A stretch of 64,000 bases of DNA from VRUE01 sp035693025 (GTDB taxonomy: Bacteria; Actinomycetota; Thermoleophilia; Solirubrobacterales; 70-9). Under the pieces are notes generated by a model. It saw only the letters and a program-made list of their open reading frames with translations, searched no databases and was not told where the DNA came from. Where the stretch lies: NCBI GenBank assembly GCA_035693025.1, contig DASSHI010000001.1:1-64000 (forward strand). Direction: 5' to 3'. Shown here piece after piece: positions 22,702 to 31,624 of this stretch. The first letter of the stretch is position 1; each line of letters starts with the position of its first letter. A program made the translations under genes and the position numbers.

Positions 22702-22708
22702 GCCGGCG
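22692..22708. terminator. Short hairpin across the phoD-like stop codon
   Basis: CGCCGGC (22692-22698) and GCCGGCG (22702-22708) form a 7-bp stem whose loop is the TGA stop codon. The convergent gene ends six bases further. No T-run follows, so it is a weak candidate for two-way termination. Confidence 0.4.
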
Positions 22709-22713
22709 CCGGT

Positions 22714-23880
22714 CTAGTAAGGGGCGCCGACCGCCTTTGCCCAGTCCTCGTCGACGTGGAGGCGGCCCGACTTGTCGGTGTCGACGATCACGACCGTCGC
22801 CGGTTGGCGGTTGCCGTTGTGGGGGTCGATCGTCACCGAGCCGGTCCAGCCCTTCCAGTTCTCGATCCCGCTGAGGGCCTTGCTCAGCTTGCTTGCCTTC
22901 GTGCCGCCCGCCTTTTCGACGCCGTCGGCGAGCAGGTCGACCGAGTCGTAGGTGTAGGGGCTCCAGGTGCCCGGTTCGCTGTCGAATTCGTCTTCGTATT
23001 CGCCGACCTCGGTGGCGGCGCCGGCGAAGTCCTGCGGCGCCGGCACGCCAACCACGGGGCATGCCCGCGCCGCCGCGACGCCCGCCGTTTCGACGAAGCC
23101 GGTGTCGTAGGAGCCGTAGTCGGCGACGCACTGCGCCCCGATTTCCATCTGTTGCATCTCCTTGGCGATCAGGCCGCCCTCGGGGAAGTAGACGGCGGCG
23201 TAGATGACGTCGGGTTCGGTGGCGGCGAGCTTTTCGACCACCCCGGCGTAGGAGCTCTTGCCCGGCTGGACCTTCTGGTAAGTGGTCACTCTGACGCCCG
23301 CCGCTTCGAGCGATGCCCGCAATGCCTTGGAGACCGAGACGGTGTAGTTCTGCGTCGGGTCGTAAGCGATCGCCACCTTCTTCGCGCCGAGCCAGCCGGT
23401 CAGCGCCTTCGACGCCACCGGAGCAATCTGGTAGGTCATCGGCTGCAGGGTGAAGCCGAGGCCGTTGGTCGACTGGTCGGAGGTGAGCCGAATGGGCGTA
23501 AGGCCGGCTTTTATGTAGAGCGGCAGCGTTTCGACCCCGACGCCGGAGTTGTAGGGGCCGACGATCCCGTCGAGCCCTTCGGCGATCGCCGCCTTCGCCG
23601 CCTTGACCCCGGTCGCCGGGTCGGCTGCGTCGTCGATCGGCACGATTTCGACCTGCTTGCCCTCGATCCCGTCCTTGGCGTTGAGCCCGGTCGCCGCCAT
23701 TTCCGCGCCCTTCAGCATCCCTTCGCCGAGCACCGACTGTTCTCCGCTGAGCGGCGCCTCTAGCCCGAGGCGGAAGTTGTCGGACTTGTCGTTATCGGAG
23801 CTGGAGCTGCCGCACCCCGCCGCGATGAGCGCGAGGGCGGCGAGGACGAGGACGGTGGCGAAGGCGGGCTTGTTTTTCAT
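22714..23880 (-). CDS. Branched-chain amino acid-type ABC substrate-binding lipoprotein
   Basis: A 388-residue periplasmic-binding protein of the Leu/Ile/Val (type I) class. The signal peptide ends in AAGC, a lipobox. The mature protein shows FRLGLEAPLSGEQSVLGEGMLKGAEMA, VEIVPIDDAADPATGVKAAKAAI and DGIVGPYNSGVG, then a ligand-cleft segment and a C-terminal GYDTGF-like region. These match LivJ/AmiC-like receptors. No permease or ATPase genes adjoin it, so it is an orphan receptor that must use transporters elsewhere or act as a sensor. Two Cys in the C-terminal lobe (AQCVADYG and RACPVVG) may form a disulfide. The ligand cannot be inferred. Confidence 0.86.
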   Translation of the reverse strand: MKNKPAFATVLVLAALALIAAGCGSSSSDNDKSDNFRLGLEAPLSGEQSVLGEGMLKGAEMAATGLNAKDGIEGKQVEIVPIDDAADPATGVKAAKAAIAEGLDGIVGPYNSGVGVETLPLYIKAGLTPIRLTSDQSTNGLGFTLQPMTYQIAPVASKALTGWLGAKKVAIAYDPTQNYTVSVSKALRASLEAAGVRVTTYQKVQPGKSSYAGVVEKLAATEPDVIYAAVYFPEGGLIAKEMQQMEIGAQCVADYGSYDTGFVETAGVAAARACPVVGVPAPQDFAGAATEVGEYEDEFDSEPGTWSPYTYDSVDLLADGVEKAGGTKASKLSKALSGIENWKGWTGSVTIDPHNGNRQPATVVIVDTDKSGRLHVDEDWAKAVGAPY

Positions 23881-23937
23881 CCCGCGACCCTCTCACGTCC
23901 GGCGGTCGGACGCTTGGCGCTCAGCCCATGCGTGGCC

Positions 23938-24879
23938 TCAGACCACCGCCAGCGGCGACGCCATCGATCCGGTCGAGCCCTTGGTCCGGTTCGGCGAGAG
24001 CACGAAGAGGAATTCCGAGACGCCGCCGTCGATCAGCTCCTGGGTCTTGATGTTCTCGAGGATGTAGGTGCCGGTCTCCGCCAGCAGGTGTTGATGCACC
24101 GCGAGCGGCGCGTCCTCCTTCTCGGGAGGCCACACCTCGAGGCACCAGTTGTCCGCGGCGGCGAGCGAGATGCGGCGGTCGGTGAGCCAGTGCCCGGCCT
24201 CCCAGCCGAGCCCCGGCTCCAGCGCGCCGTAGCGCTCGTTGTCGACGTTCCACAGCTTCGACCAGCCGGTGTGGACGACGACCACGTCGCCGGCGCCGAT
24301 CTCCACCTCCTGGCGCTCGCAGGCCGCGGCCAGGTGGTCGGGATCGATCGCGAAGCCCTCGGTCAGCATCTCCTCGCCCACCAGGCCGGCGATGTCGAGG
24401 CAGACCCCCTTCGCCAGCCAGGGCCGGGCGTGCTCGATCCCCAGCTTGGTCAGCCCGGTCGGCTCGTAGATGTCCTTGTAATGGTGGCCGTTGTAGAAGC
24501 GGCCGTCGATTCCGAGGTGGCCGAGCGCGTCCAGGTGGCAGCCGATCTGGTAGGTCTGCGAGACGTGCTCCTCGAAGTAGGAGGGGCGGGTGGTGTCCGG
24601 GGCCAGCACGCTCTCGTCGAGCGAGCCGTGGGCGAGGATCAGCTGGTCCCAGCCGCGTGGGGGGTAGGCCGGGATCCCCGGCTCCAGCAGCTGGGCGAGC
24701 TCGATCACCTCGCCGCGACTCGGGATCCGCAGGGCCGCGAGCACCCGCTCGGGGGTCAGCTCGTTGCCGGTGCCCGCCTGGTCCTCGGCCCCGTAGCGCG
24801 ACGGCCACCACTGCGGGCTGGCGCGACCGGTGCCGTCGTAGCGTCGCTCCGACGCCTGGATGGGCCTGCTGTCAGGCAT
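23938..24879 (-). CDS. Cyclase-family (kynurenine-formamidase-like) metal hydrolase
   Basis: A 313-residue member of the Cyclase/KynB-like family (PF04199-type). The metal motif is QIGCHLDALGHLGIDGRFYNG, a variant of HxGTHxDxPxH, followed by VVVHTGWSKLW and a late AVHQHLLAETGTYILENI with the remaining His/Glu. Members hydrolyse N-formylkynurenine, cyclic amides or lactones, or dehydrate. GGAGGAA precedes the ATG at 24879, which overlaps the APC permease stop by eight bases. It is the last gene of the IclR-led operon, after the permease. That suggests it acts on the imported compound or a ring-containing intermediate. Confidence 0.8.
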   Translation of the reverse strand: MPDSRPIQASERRYDGTGRASPQWWPSRYGAEDQAGTGNELTPERVLAALRIPSRGEVIELAQLLEPGIPAYPPRGWDQLILAHGSLDESVLAPDTTRPSYFEEHVSQTYQIGCHLDALGHLGIDGRFYNGHHYKDIYEPTGLTKLGIEHARPWLAKGVCLDIAGLVGEEMLTEGFAIDPDHLAAACERQEVEIGAGDVVVVHTGWSKLWNVDNERYGALEPGLGWEAGHWLTDRRISLAAADNWCLEVWPPEKEDAPLAVHQHLLAETGTYILENIKTQELIDGGVSEFLFVLSPNRTKGSTGSMASPLAVV

Positions 24880-26359
24880 GGGTTCCTCCTTGTGCCGCTC
24901 GTGGCGCGGCTGCCATCTCGGGGGTGTCCTCTTCGCGCAGGACGGCACCGAGCAGGTGGACGCCGCGCGAGTCGTTCAGCTTCAGGTAGACGAGGTAGGC
25001 GACGCCGATCAGCATCCAGCCCAGGGCCACCCAGATCCCCGTTTTGCCGGGCTCTTCCAGCGGCGCGATGCCGAGGCCGGCGAAGTCGATCCCGAATGAG
25101 GCGACCTCGACCGGGATGAAGATCACGGCGACGACGATCGGGATCACGGCGTGCAGCCATGGGTTGAATTCGGCCCGTCGCTCGCGCCAGTAGTAGATGC
25201 CGCTGGAGATCGCGGTGATGACGTAGATCGGGATGAAGACGACCGTGAGCGCCGTGCCGAAGATCGCGAACACGTCGAGCGGCCCGCTCGTGACGAAGCC
25301 GACGATCACCGCCAGCGCGAGCGTCGTCGCGGTGAGGAAGGCGATCGCCGCGGCGGGGGTCTGGTGGCGCGGGTGGACCTTTGCCAGGCCGCGCGGCAGC
25401 AGGCCGATCCGCGCCAGCGAGTAGCCCATGCGGCTGCCCGCGTTGGTGGCGCCGTTGCAGCTGGCGAGGACGCTGTTGAGGACGGCGAAGAGGACGAGGA
25501 TCCCGGCGCCGCTCCAGACCTTGTCGCCGAGCTCACGGAACGGGTCGCCGCCGTTGATTTCCGAGAAGCCGCTCATGTGCTCGGGTCCGACGTAGACCGA
25601 GGCCCCGTAGTAGACGAGCAGGTAGAACAGCCCGACCCCGACCGCGGAGCCGACGATCGCGAGCGGCACGTTGCGGCGCGGGTTGCTGGACTCCTCGGCG
25701 ATCGGCGCCGCCGCCTCGAAGCCGATGAAGGCAAGCACCGTGTAGATCATCCCGGCGAACACCGAGCCGAGGCCGTTTTCGTTGCCGGTGTGGGCGCTGA
25801 ATACCGAGAGGGTGTTGCTGGAGCCGGCGTCGCCGATCAGGGTCAGGGCGAGGACGACGAAGATCACCATCTCGATCCCGCCGAGCACGACGCCCGCCTT
25901 GGTCGAGATTCCGACGCCGCGGTAGGCGAGCGCGCCGATCACCAGCGCCGCGACGGCGCCGATCGGAGCCCACAGCCAGCTCGGCGAGCCCGAGAACTCG
26001 TTGCTGAGCAGCAGCCCGAAGAAGCCCCAGTAGAGCGTCGGGATGAAGGCGTAGGCCATGATCAGACCCCAGCCGGCAAGGAAGCCCAGGTTGGGCCCCA
26101 TGCCGTGGGTGATGTACGTGTAGAGGCCGCCGGCGGACGGCAGGTGGTGGCTCAGCTGTCCGATCGTGATCGCGACGAGCCCGGTGGCGACGATCGCGAT
26201 CAGGATGGTCAGCGGCGTGCTGCCGCCCGCGTAGAAGGTCGCGAACAGCAGGCCGCTCGCGGCCCCTCCCGCCGGGGCGATGGTCGTGATCGACTGGAAC
26301 AGGGTCGGGACGAGGCCGACGGCCCCATGCTCCAGCTCGGGTGCTTGTTGACTACTCAT
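24872..26359 (-). CDS. APC-superfamily amino acid/amine permease
   Basis: A 495-residue transporter with about 12 membrane helices. The N-terminal GAVGLVPTLFQSITTIAPAGGAASGLLFA is the broken first helix with substrate-binding main chain. SAGGLYTYITHGMGPNLGFLAGWGL and FIGFEAAAPIAEESSNPRRNVPLAIVGS are consensus APC blocks (helix 6 and the ExxxPxRxxP loop). It should bring an amino acid or amine across the inner membrane by proton symport. The ATG at 26359 overlaps the transketolase subunit stop by eight bases and its stop overlaps the cyclase start likewise. The transporter is therefore made in step with the enzymes of the operon. Confidence 0.87.
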   Translation of the reverse strand: MSSQQAPELEHGAVGLVPTLFQSITTIAPAGGAASGLLFATFYAGGSTPLTILIAIVATGLVAITIGQLSHHLPSAGGLYTYITHGMGPNLGFLAGWGLIMAYAFIPTLYWGFFGLLLSNEFSGSPSWLWAPIGAVAALVIGALAYRGVGISTKAGVVLGGIEMVIFVVLALTLIGDAGSSNTLSVFSAHTGNENGLGSVFAGMIYTVLAFIGFEAAAPIAEESSNPRRNVPLAIVGSAVGVGLFYLLVYYGASVYVGPEHMSGFSEINGGDPFRELGDKVWSGAGILVLFAVLNSVLASCNGATNAGSRMGYSLARIGLLPRGLAKVHPRHQTPAAAIAFLTATTLALAVIVGFVTSGPLDVFAIFGTALTVVFIPIYVITAISSGIYYWRERRAEFNPWLHAVIPIVVAVIFIPVEVASFGIDFAGLGIAPLEEPGKTGIWVALGWMLIGVAYLVYLKLNDSRGVHLLGAVLREEDTPEMAAAPRAAQGGTHA

Positions 26360-27413
26360 TCCTGTAACCCCCATGGTTCGTCTGCTCACCTGTCTGGTGA
26401 GCTGCTCCTCCCAGCAGCTCGCGGGCGCGCGCTGCGATTCCTGCCTCGTCAAGTCCGTAATGGGCGTAGAGATGGGTCGGCGGCCCAATCAGCGAGTACT
26501 CGTCCGCGGGCAGTCCGAGGCGTGCCATTCGCACGCCCTCGACGCCGCCGTCGACCAGAGCTTCGGCGCAGGCGCTGGCGACGCCGCCGACCACGTTGTG
26601 CTCCTCGACCACGAGCACGTGGCCGCAGCGCGCGGCCTCTTCGCGGAGCGTCTGCGCGTCGAACGGGCGCACGGTGTGGGCGTCGAGCACGGCCGCGTCG
26701 ATCCCCTCGCCGGCCAGGGTACCGGCGGCCGAGAGCGCCGCCGCGACCCCGATCCCGTTGGCGACGATCGCGAGGTCGCCACCCGCGCGCAGCTTGGCGA
26801 TCCTGCCCACCTCGAAGGCGTCCGCGCCGGCCTCGTAGACGTCCGGCTCACGCCCTCGCCCGAGCCGGAAGTAGATCGGCCCGGGGTGCTCGACGGTGCT
26901 CCTCAGGGCCTTGGCGACGCTGGCCGCGTCGCACGGGCAGACGACCGTCATGCCGGCCATCGACCGCAGCAGGCCGAGGTCCTCGGTTGCGTGGTGGGAG
27001 GTCCCGTAGAAGCCCAGCGAGATCCCGGCGTGGTGCGCCAGCACCCTCACCGGCAGGCCGGGATAGGCGAGGTCGGTGCGCAGCTGCTCGGCGCAGAGCA
27101 GGCCGACGAAGCTGGCGAAGGTGGCGACGTAGGGGACGAAGCCGAAGGTCGCCAGCCCGGCCGCCATCGTGACCATGTTCTGCTCGGCGATGCCGACGTT
27201 GAAGAAGCGGTCCGGGTGGCGCTTCTCGAAGTCGACGGTCCGGTTGGAGTACTTGAGGTCGGCGGTGAGGACGACGAGGCGGGGATCCTCGTCGGCGAGC
27301 GCCGCAAGGGTCTCGCCGGCTACCGCGGCGCGGGCCAGCCGCTCCGAGGTTGCCATGTCCCAGCTCTCGGGATCCACCGGGGTGGAGACGAGTCGTGCCT
27401 GCCCGTCAGGCAT
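26352..27413 (-). CDS. Transketolase C-terminal (pyrimidine-binding) subunit
   Basis: A 353-residue split-transketolase subunit containing the Pyr and C-terminal domains. DLKYSNRTVDFEKRHPDRFFNVGIAEQNMV holds the conserved Glu that activates the thiamine pyrophosphate pyrimidine. TFASFVGLLCAEQLRTDLAYPGLPVRVLAHHAGI and YGTSHHATEDLGLLRSM supply sugar-phosphate-binding His residues. The Rossmann-like end has VLVVEEHNVVGGVASACAEAL. It pairs with the N-terminal subunit encoded just upstream. Such split enzymes often act in special pathways rather than the pentose phosphate cycle. The ATG was chosen at 27413, giving an eight-base overlap with the upstream stop. The real donor substrate is unknown. 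Confidence 0.88.
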   Translation of the reverse strand: MPDGQARLVSTPVDPESWDMATSERLARAAVAGETLAALADEDPRLVVLTADLKYSNRTVDFEKRHPDRFFNVGIAEQNMVTMAAGLATFGFVPYVATFASFVGLLCAEQLRTDLAYPGLPVRVLAHHAGISLGFYGTSHHATEDLGLLRSMAGMTVVCPCDAASVAKALRSTVEHPGPIYFRLGRGREPDVYEAGADAFEVGRIAKLRAGGDLAIVANGIGVAAALSAAGTLAGEGIDAAVLDAHTVRPFDAQTLREEAARCGHVLVVEEHNVVGGVASACAEALVDGGVEGVRMARLGLPADEYSLIGPPTHLYAHYGLDEAGIAARARELLGGAAHQTGEQTNHGGYRNE

Positions 27414-28263
27414 CGCCGGCCAGCTCCTCGAGGGCGCGCTCGGCATCCGCCGGCGCCAGGTAGCCGAGGTGCCAGGTGCGCGACAGTTCCATGAAGGAGA
27501 GGCCCTTGCCCTTCACGGTGCGCGCGATCACGCAGGTCGGCGCCGCCCGCTCCTGACGCGGCAGCGCTCCGAGCACGCCCAGCAGCGCTTCCGGGTTATG
27601 GCCATCGACCATCACCACCCGCCAGCCGAAGGCGTGGAATTTCTCATCGATCGGGTCGACCGCCATGACCTCCTCGGTCATCCCGTCGAGGCCCATCTCG
27701 TTGCGGTCGACGATCGCGCAGACGTTGCCGAGCTGGAGGTGGGACGCCGTCTGCGCCGCTTCCCAGACCTGGCCCTCGTTCAGCTCCTGGTCGCCGAGCA
27801 GCACCCAGGCACGCGTCTCCTCGAGTCCGGAGAGCCGCGCGGCGAGCGCCATCCCGACGCCGATCGAGAGCCCGTGGCCGATCGAGCCCGAGGAGAAGTC
27901 GACCCCCGGCACCCGGCGCATGTCGGGGTGGTCGCCGAGCGGGCTGCCGAGGCGCGTGTACTCGCGCAGCCACTGCGCCGGGAGATAACCGCGTTCGGCC
28001 AGCAGCGGGTAGAGGCCGACGGCGGCGTGGCCCTTGGAGAGCACCAGCCGGTCGCGCTCGGGCCATTCGGGGTCGTTGTCGATGCGCAACAGGCCCGAGT
28101 AGAGGGCGGCGAGGATCTCCGCGCAGGAGAAGACGCTCGTGTAATGGCCGCTCTTCGCTATTCCGACCAGTCGGATCGTCTCGCGGCGGACCAGCGCCGC
28201 GCGCGCCCTCACCTGCTCCACCGCCCCTCCCGCGCCGTCGCTGGGGGGGACGGTGGGGGTCAT
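27406..28263 (-). CDS. Transketolase N-terminal (TPP-binding) subunit
   Basis: A 285-residue split-transketolase subunit with the PP domain. RLVGIAKSGHYTSVFSCAEILAALY and LSKGHAAVGLYPLLAERGY contain the donor-phosphate and thiazole-binding His residues. SSGSIGHGLSIGVGMALAARL and LGDQELNEGQVWEAAQTASHLQLGNVCAIVDRNEMG form the GDG-(x)-N thiamine pyrophosphate motif, here written GDQ-E. The GDG Gly is replaced by Gln, as seen in several split transketolases. The start overlaps the IclR stop (ATGA). With the next gene it forms one active transketolase. Confidence 0.88.
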   Translation of the reverse strand: MTPTVPPSDGAGGAVEQVRARAALVRRETIRLVGIAKSGHYTSVFSCAEILAALYSGLLRIDNDPEWPERDRLVLSKGHAAVGLYPLLAERGYLPAQWLREYTRLGSPLGDHPDMRRVPGVDFSSGSIGHGLSIGVGMALAARLSGLEETRAWVLLGDQELNEGQVWEAAQTASHLQLGNVCAIVDRNEMGLDGMTEEVMAVDPIDEKFHAFGWRVVMVDGHNPEALLGVLGALPRQERAAPTCVIARTVKGKGLSFMELSRTWHLGYLAPADAERALEELAGDA

Positions 28264-29141
28264 GAGGCGCTCTGCCGCGCGGGTGTGGGTGGCGGCCCGG
28301 CCTCGCCGGGCTCGTAGCCGAGGGCGCGCGAGATCTCGGCTGCCCCGTCGACGACCAGCTCCTTCACGCGCTCGGCCCGCTCGCCGAGGATCGAGTCCCT
28401 GACACCGCTGATCGAGAGGGCGGCGGCGATCTTGCCGCGACCGTCGAACACGGGGGCGCCGAGTGCCGCGATGCCCGGGGTCACGTCTTCGTCGCTGACC
28501 GAGTACCCGTTGCGCCGGGTCTCCTCCAGCACGGCGATCAGCTTCTCGGCGCTGTCCGGCGTACTCGGGCTGAAGCTCTCCAGCTCGTGCTCGCTCATGT
28601 ACCGGTGCCAGCTCTCGCGCGCGTCGAAGGCGAGCAGGATCCGTGGCCCGGCGCCCGCGTGCAGGGGCAGCGAGCCGCCGAGCTGCAGTGCCAGCGAGGT
28701 CACGCGACGGCCGTCGAGGCGCTCGACGCAGACCGCGTCGCCGCCCCGCCGCAGGCAGAGGAAGACGGTCTCGTCGGTCTCATCGTGGATGCGCTCCATC
28801 GCCGGCAGCGAGGCGCCGCGCACGTCGAGGCGCGCCTGGACCATGCTGCCCAGCCGCAGCAGCTTGAGCCCGAGCCGGTAGGTGCCACGCTGCGCGCCGG
28901 GGTCCACGTAGCCGAGCTGGTGCAGGCTCGCCAGCATCCGGTAGACCGAGCTGCGCGGCTCACCCAGGTCCTCCGCCAGTTCGCTGGCCGAGGCCTCGCG
29001 GCGGCTCGCCATGGCGTCGAGGAGGGCAGCCGCCTTGACGATCGTCTGGACCGAGTTGTCGCGCGGCTCGGGCACCTCAGGCCGATCCGTCCGCTGCGAT
29101 CCTGCTTTGTCTGCAATGCGCCGCTGCTGTCTGCATGCCAA
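28260..29141 (-). CDS. IclR-family transcriptional regulator
   Basis: A one-component regulator of up to 293 residues. The winged helix-turn-helix reads ASASELAEDLGEPRSSVYRMLASLHQLGYVD, followed by YRLGLKLLRLG. The C-terminal effector domain has the ETVFLCLRRGGDAVCVERL and PLHAGAGPRILLAF blocks, and the closing ISGVRDSILGERAERVKELV. It leads the leftward operon and faces the rightward aminotransferase operon across 57 bases, so it probably controls both. The start is uncertain. A TTG at 29141 gives a leaderless message nine bases from TATGAT, while a GTG at 29075 gives the more usual N-terminal length. The effector is presumably the pathway substrate or an acyl intermediate. Confidence 0.87.
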   Translation of the reverse strand: MACRQQRRIADKAGSQRTDRPEVPEPRDNSVQTIVKAAALLDAMASRREASASELAEDLGEPRSSVYRMLASLHQLGYVDPGAQRGTYRLGLKLLRLGSMVQARLDVRGASLPAMERIHDETDETVFLCLRRGGDAVCVERLDGRRVTSLALQLGGSLPLHAGAGPRILLAFDARESWHRYMSEHELESFSPSTPDSAEKLIAVLEETRRNGYSVSDEDVTPGIAALGAPVFDGRGKIAAALSISGVRDSILGERAERVKELVVDGAAEISRALGYEPGEAGPPPTPARQSAS

Positions 29142-29198
29142 ACTGTTTTTATCATATGCTGGACAACAATCTCAAGCTGCGATAATATCTTTGCGTCG
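29142..29198. promoter_or_regulatory. Divergent promoter region between IclR and aminotransferase operons
   Basis: This AT-richer gap contains TATGAT (minus strand, 29156-29151) facing IclR, and TAATAT at 29183-29188, ten bases before the aminotransferase ATG. TATCAT near 29150 and the palindromic GATAATATC near 29181 give dyad-like half-sites that could bind IclR. The exact operator is not defined by sequence alone. Confidence 0.5.
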
Positions 29199-30491
29199 AT
29201 GGCGCTTCAACATCGCACCCGGCTCTGGCACCCGTTCGCCGACATGACCGCGGTTCTCGGCCATGAGCTGCTGCTGAGCCGAGCCGAGGGCGTCTGGCTC
29301 TGGGATGCGGACGGCACTCGCTATCTGGATGCGACGTCGAGCCTCTGGTACGCGAACGTCGGCCACGGCCGGGAGCGCATGGCCGAGGCGATCGCCGCGC
29401 AGATCGGCCGCCTCGACGTCTACTCGATCTTCAACGACTTCACCAACGAGCCCGCCGAGGAGCTGGCCGAGCGGCTGGCGCGGCTCTCGCCGATCCCCGA
29501 CGCCCGCGTCTTCCTCGGCACCGGCGGCGGCGACGGCATCGAGAGCGCAGCCAAGCTGGCGCGGCTGCACTTCTCGCTGCGCGGCGCGCCCGAGCGGGTC
29601 CACGTCATCGGCCGCCGGCAGGGCTTTCACGGCGCCTTCGCCTTCGGCACCAGCATCGGCGGCATCGAGGCCAACCAGAGCGGCTTCGGCGAGCTCGTCC
29701 GCGACTGCTCGCAGGTCGAGCCGAACTCGGTCGAGGCGTTGGAGCGCGAGATCGAGCGGGTCGGCCCGGATCGCGTCGCCGCCTTCTTCTTCGAGCCGGT
29801 GATCGGCGCCGGCGGGGTGCTGTTCCCACCCGAGGGCTACCTCGCCGCCGTCGCCGAGCTCTGCCGCCGGCACGGCATCCTGCTCGTCGCCGACGAAGTG
29901 ATCTGCGCCTTCGGCAGGCTCGGCACGTGGTTCGGGGTCGAGCGCTTCGACGTCGTGCCGGACATGATCGTCTTCGCCAAGGGGGTGACCTCCGGCTATC
30001 TGCCGCTCGGTGGCGCGATCGTCTCCGGCAAGATCGCCGAGCCGCTCTGGTCGGGCGAGCCCGGCCACCCGTTCCGCCACGGCGCCACCTACGCCGGCCA
30101 CCCGACCTGCTGCGTGGCGGCGCTGACCAACTTGGACATCCTCGCCGAGGAGGACCTGCTCTCCCGGAGCCGCGCGCTCGAGCCGTCGTTGAAGGCGGCG
30201 CTGGGCTCGCTCGCCGACCGTCCGGCGGTCGGCGAGGTCCGCGTCGGCGAGGGCCTGCTGGGCGCGATCGCCCTCGACCCCGAGCTGCTCGCCACCCGGC
30301 CGGGCGTGACGCTCGAGGTGCATCGGGCTGCCCGCAGGCGGGGGGTGATGGTGCGGCCTTTGCCAGACTCGGTGGCCGTCTCGCCCCCCTTGATCGTCAC
30401 GGAGGAGCAGATCGAGTCGATCGCCGGCGCAATCGGCGGCGCGCTCGAGGAGGTCTCGCGGGCGTCGCGGCGACCGGAGGCCGTCGGATGA
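29199..30491 (+). CDS. Class III (omega) aminotransferase
   Basis: A 430-residue PLP-dependent aminotransferase of the class III family, which acts on terminal amines, beta-alanine, taurine or similar donors. RLWHPFADMT at the N-terminus resembles adenosylmethionine and omega-amino acid transaminases. FLGTGGGDGIESAAKLAR is the phosphate-binding region, and GILLVADEVICAFGRLGTWFG holds the Asp that binds the PLP nitrogen. DMIVFAKGVTSGYLPLGG has the Schiff-base Lys, and HGATYAGHPTCCVAAL follows. The start at 29199 follows TAATAT by ten bases with no Shine-Dalgarno sequence. It overlaps the CoA-transferase gene by four bases, beginning the rightward operon. Confidence 0.87.
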   Translation: MALQHRTRLWHPFADMTAVLGHELLLSRAEGVWLWDADGTRYLDATSSLWYANVGHGRERMAEAIAAQIGRLDVYSIFNDFTNEPAEELAERLARLSPIPDARVFLGTGGGDGIESAAKLARLHFSLRGAPERVHVIGRRQGFHGAFAFGTSIGGIEANQSGFGELVRDCSQVEPNSVEALEREIERVGPDRVAAFFFEPVIGAGGVLFPPEGYLAAVAELCRRHGILLVADEVICAFGRLGTWFGVERFDVVPDMIVFAKGVTSGYLPLGGAIVSGKIAEPLWSGEPGHPFRHGATYAGHPTCCVAALTNLDILAEEDLLSRSRALEPSLKAALGSLADRPAVGEVRVGEGLLGAIALDPELLATRPGVTLEVHRAARRRGVMVRPLPDSVAVSPPLIVTEEQIESIAGAIGGALEEVSRASRRPEAVG

Positions 30492-31624
30492 GCGCCACCG
30501 GCAACGGCGCCGCCCCCGGCAGCGCGCTCGACGGGCTCAAGGTGGTCGAGTTCGCCCGCTACATCTCGGGCCCCTACTGCGGGATGATCCTCGCCGATCT
30601 GGGCGCCGACGTGGTCAAGGTCGAGACGCCCGGGGGAGACCCCTCGCGGCGCGAGGGGCCGTGGGTCGGCGAGCGCAGTGGCTACTACGCGCAGATGAAC
30701 CGCAACAAGCGCGGCACGACGATCGACGCGCGCAGCGACGAGGGCCGCGAGCAGCTGCGCGAGCTGCTCGCCGACGCCGACGTCTTCATCGAGAACTTCC
30801 GCCCGGGCGTGCTCGAGGCGATGGGGCTCGGCCTCGACGTGCTGGCGGAGCTGAATCCTGGTCTGATCACGGCCAGCGTGTCGGGTTTCGGCCGCACCTC
30901 GCCGATCAACGACCGGGCCGCCTTCGACTGCATCGTGCAGGTGCTCAGCGGACTCGCCTGGACCACCGGGGGCGAAGACGACCGCGAGCCGCTGCTGATC
31001 GGCACCTACCTGGTCGACGTCGGGGCCGGTCTGGTTGCCACGATCGGCGTCCTCGCAGCGCTCGCCCAGCGCGGCGTCGACGGGCTCGGACAGCACGTCG
31101 ACGCGACCATGATCGACGCGGCGCTGGCTCTGCTCGGCGTCGAGGTGATCGGAGCGGCCGGCTCGGGCGAGGACCCGGTGAGGATGCGCAACCTCGACCG
31201 CACGTCCGCTCCGGCGAACGCCTACGAGGCGAGCGACGGCTGGGTCTACGTCCACGCCGGCCCGGACCACTTCTGGCGCCGCGCAATGGAAGCCACCGGC
31301 CAGCCGCAGGCGTTGGAGCTGGAGGAGCTCGCGACCGAGGCGCTTCGCCTCGAGAACCGCGAGCTGGGCGACGGCTTCCTCGCCTCCTGGGTCGCCGGCC
31401 ACACGGCGGCCGAGGCGATCGAGATCCTCGGCGGCGCCGGGGTCCCGGTCGCCCGCATCAACACGATCACCGAGGCGCTGGACGATCCCGACCTGAAGCT
31501 GAGCGAGCGCATCGTCACCGTCGCCGACGGCGAGGGCCACGAGTTCCCGACCGCGCTGGCGCCGCTGCGGCTGAGCCGCTCGCCGCTCAGCATCCGCCGA
31601 GGCGTGCCGGACCTGTCGCGATGA
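30488..31624 (+). CDS. Class III CoA-transferase (CaiB/BaiF family)
   Basis: A 378-residue family III CoA-transferase, which moves CoA between acyl-CoAs by a ternary mechanism. The signature blocks are VVEFARYISGPYCGMILADLGADVVKVE and NRNKRGTTIDARSDEGREQL, then DVFIENFRPGVLEAMGLG and ASVSGFG. The catalytic Asp lies in a LIGTYLVDVGAGLVATIGVLAAL stretch. The length is typical. It would activate the acid left after transamination and oxidation so that the SDR and hydratase can act on a CoA ester. Start and stop both overlap neighbours by four bases (ATGA), so it is within a tight operon. Confidence 0.88.
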   Translation: MSATGNGAAPGSALDGLKVVEFARYISGPYCGMILADLGADVVKVETPGGDPSRREGPWVGERSGYYAQMNRNKRGTTIDARSDEGREQLRELLADADVFIENFRPGVLEAMGLGLDVLAELNPGLITASVSGFGRTSPINDRAAFDCIVQVLSGLAWTTGGEDDREPLLIGTYLVDVGAGLVATIGVLAALAQRGVDGLGQHVDATMIDAALALLGVEVIGAAGSGEDPVRMRNLDRTSAPANAYEASDGWVYVHAGPDHFWRRAMEATGQPQALELEELATEALRLENRELGDGFLASWVAGHTAAEAIEILGGAGVPVARINTITEALDDPDLKLSERIVTVADGEGHEFPTALAPLRLSRSPLSIRRGVPDLSR

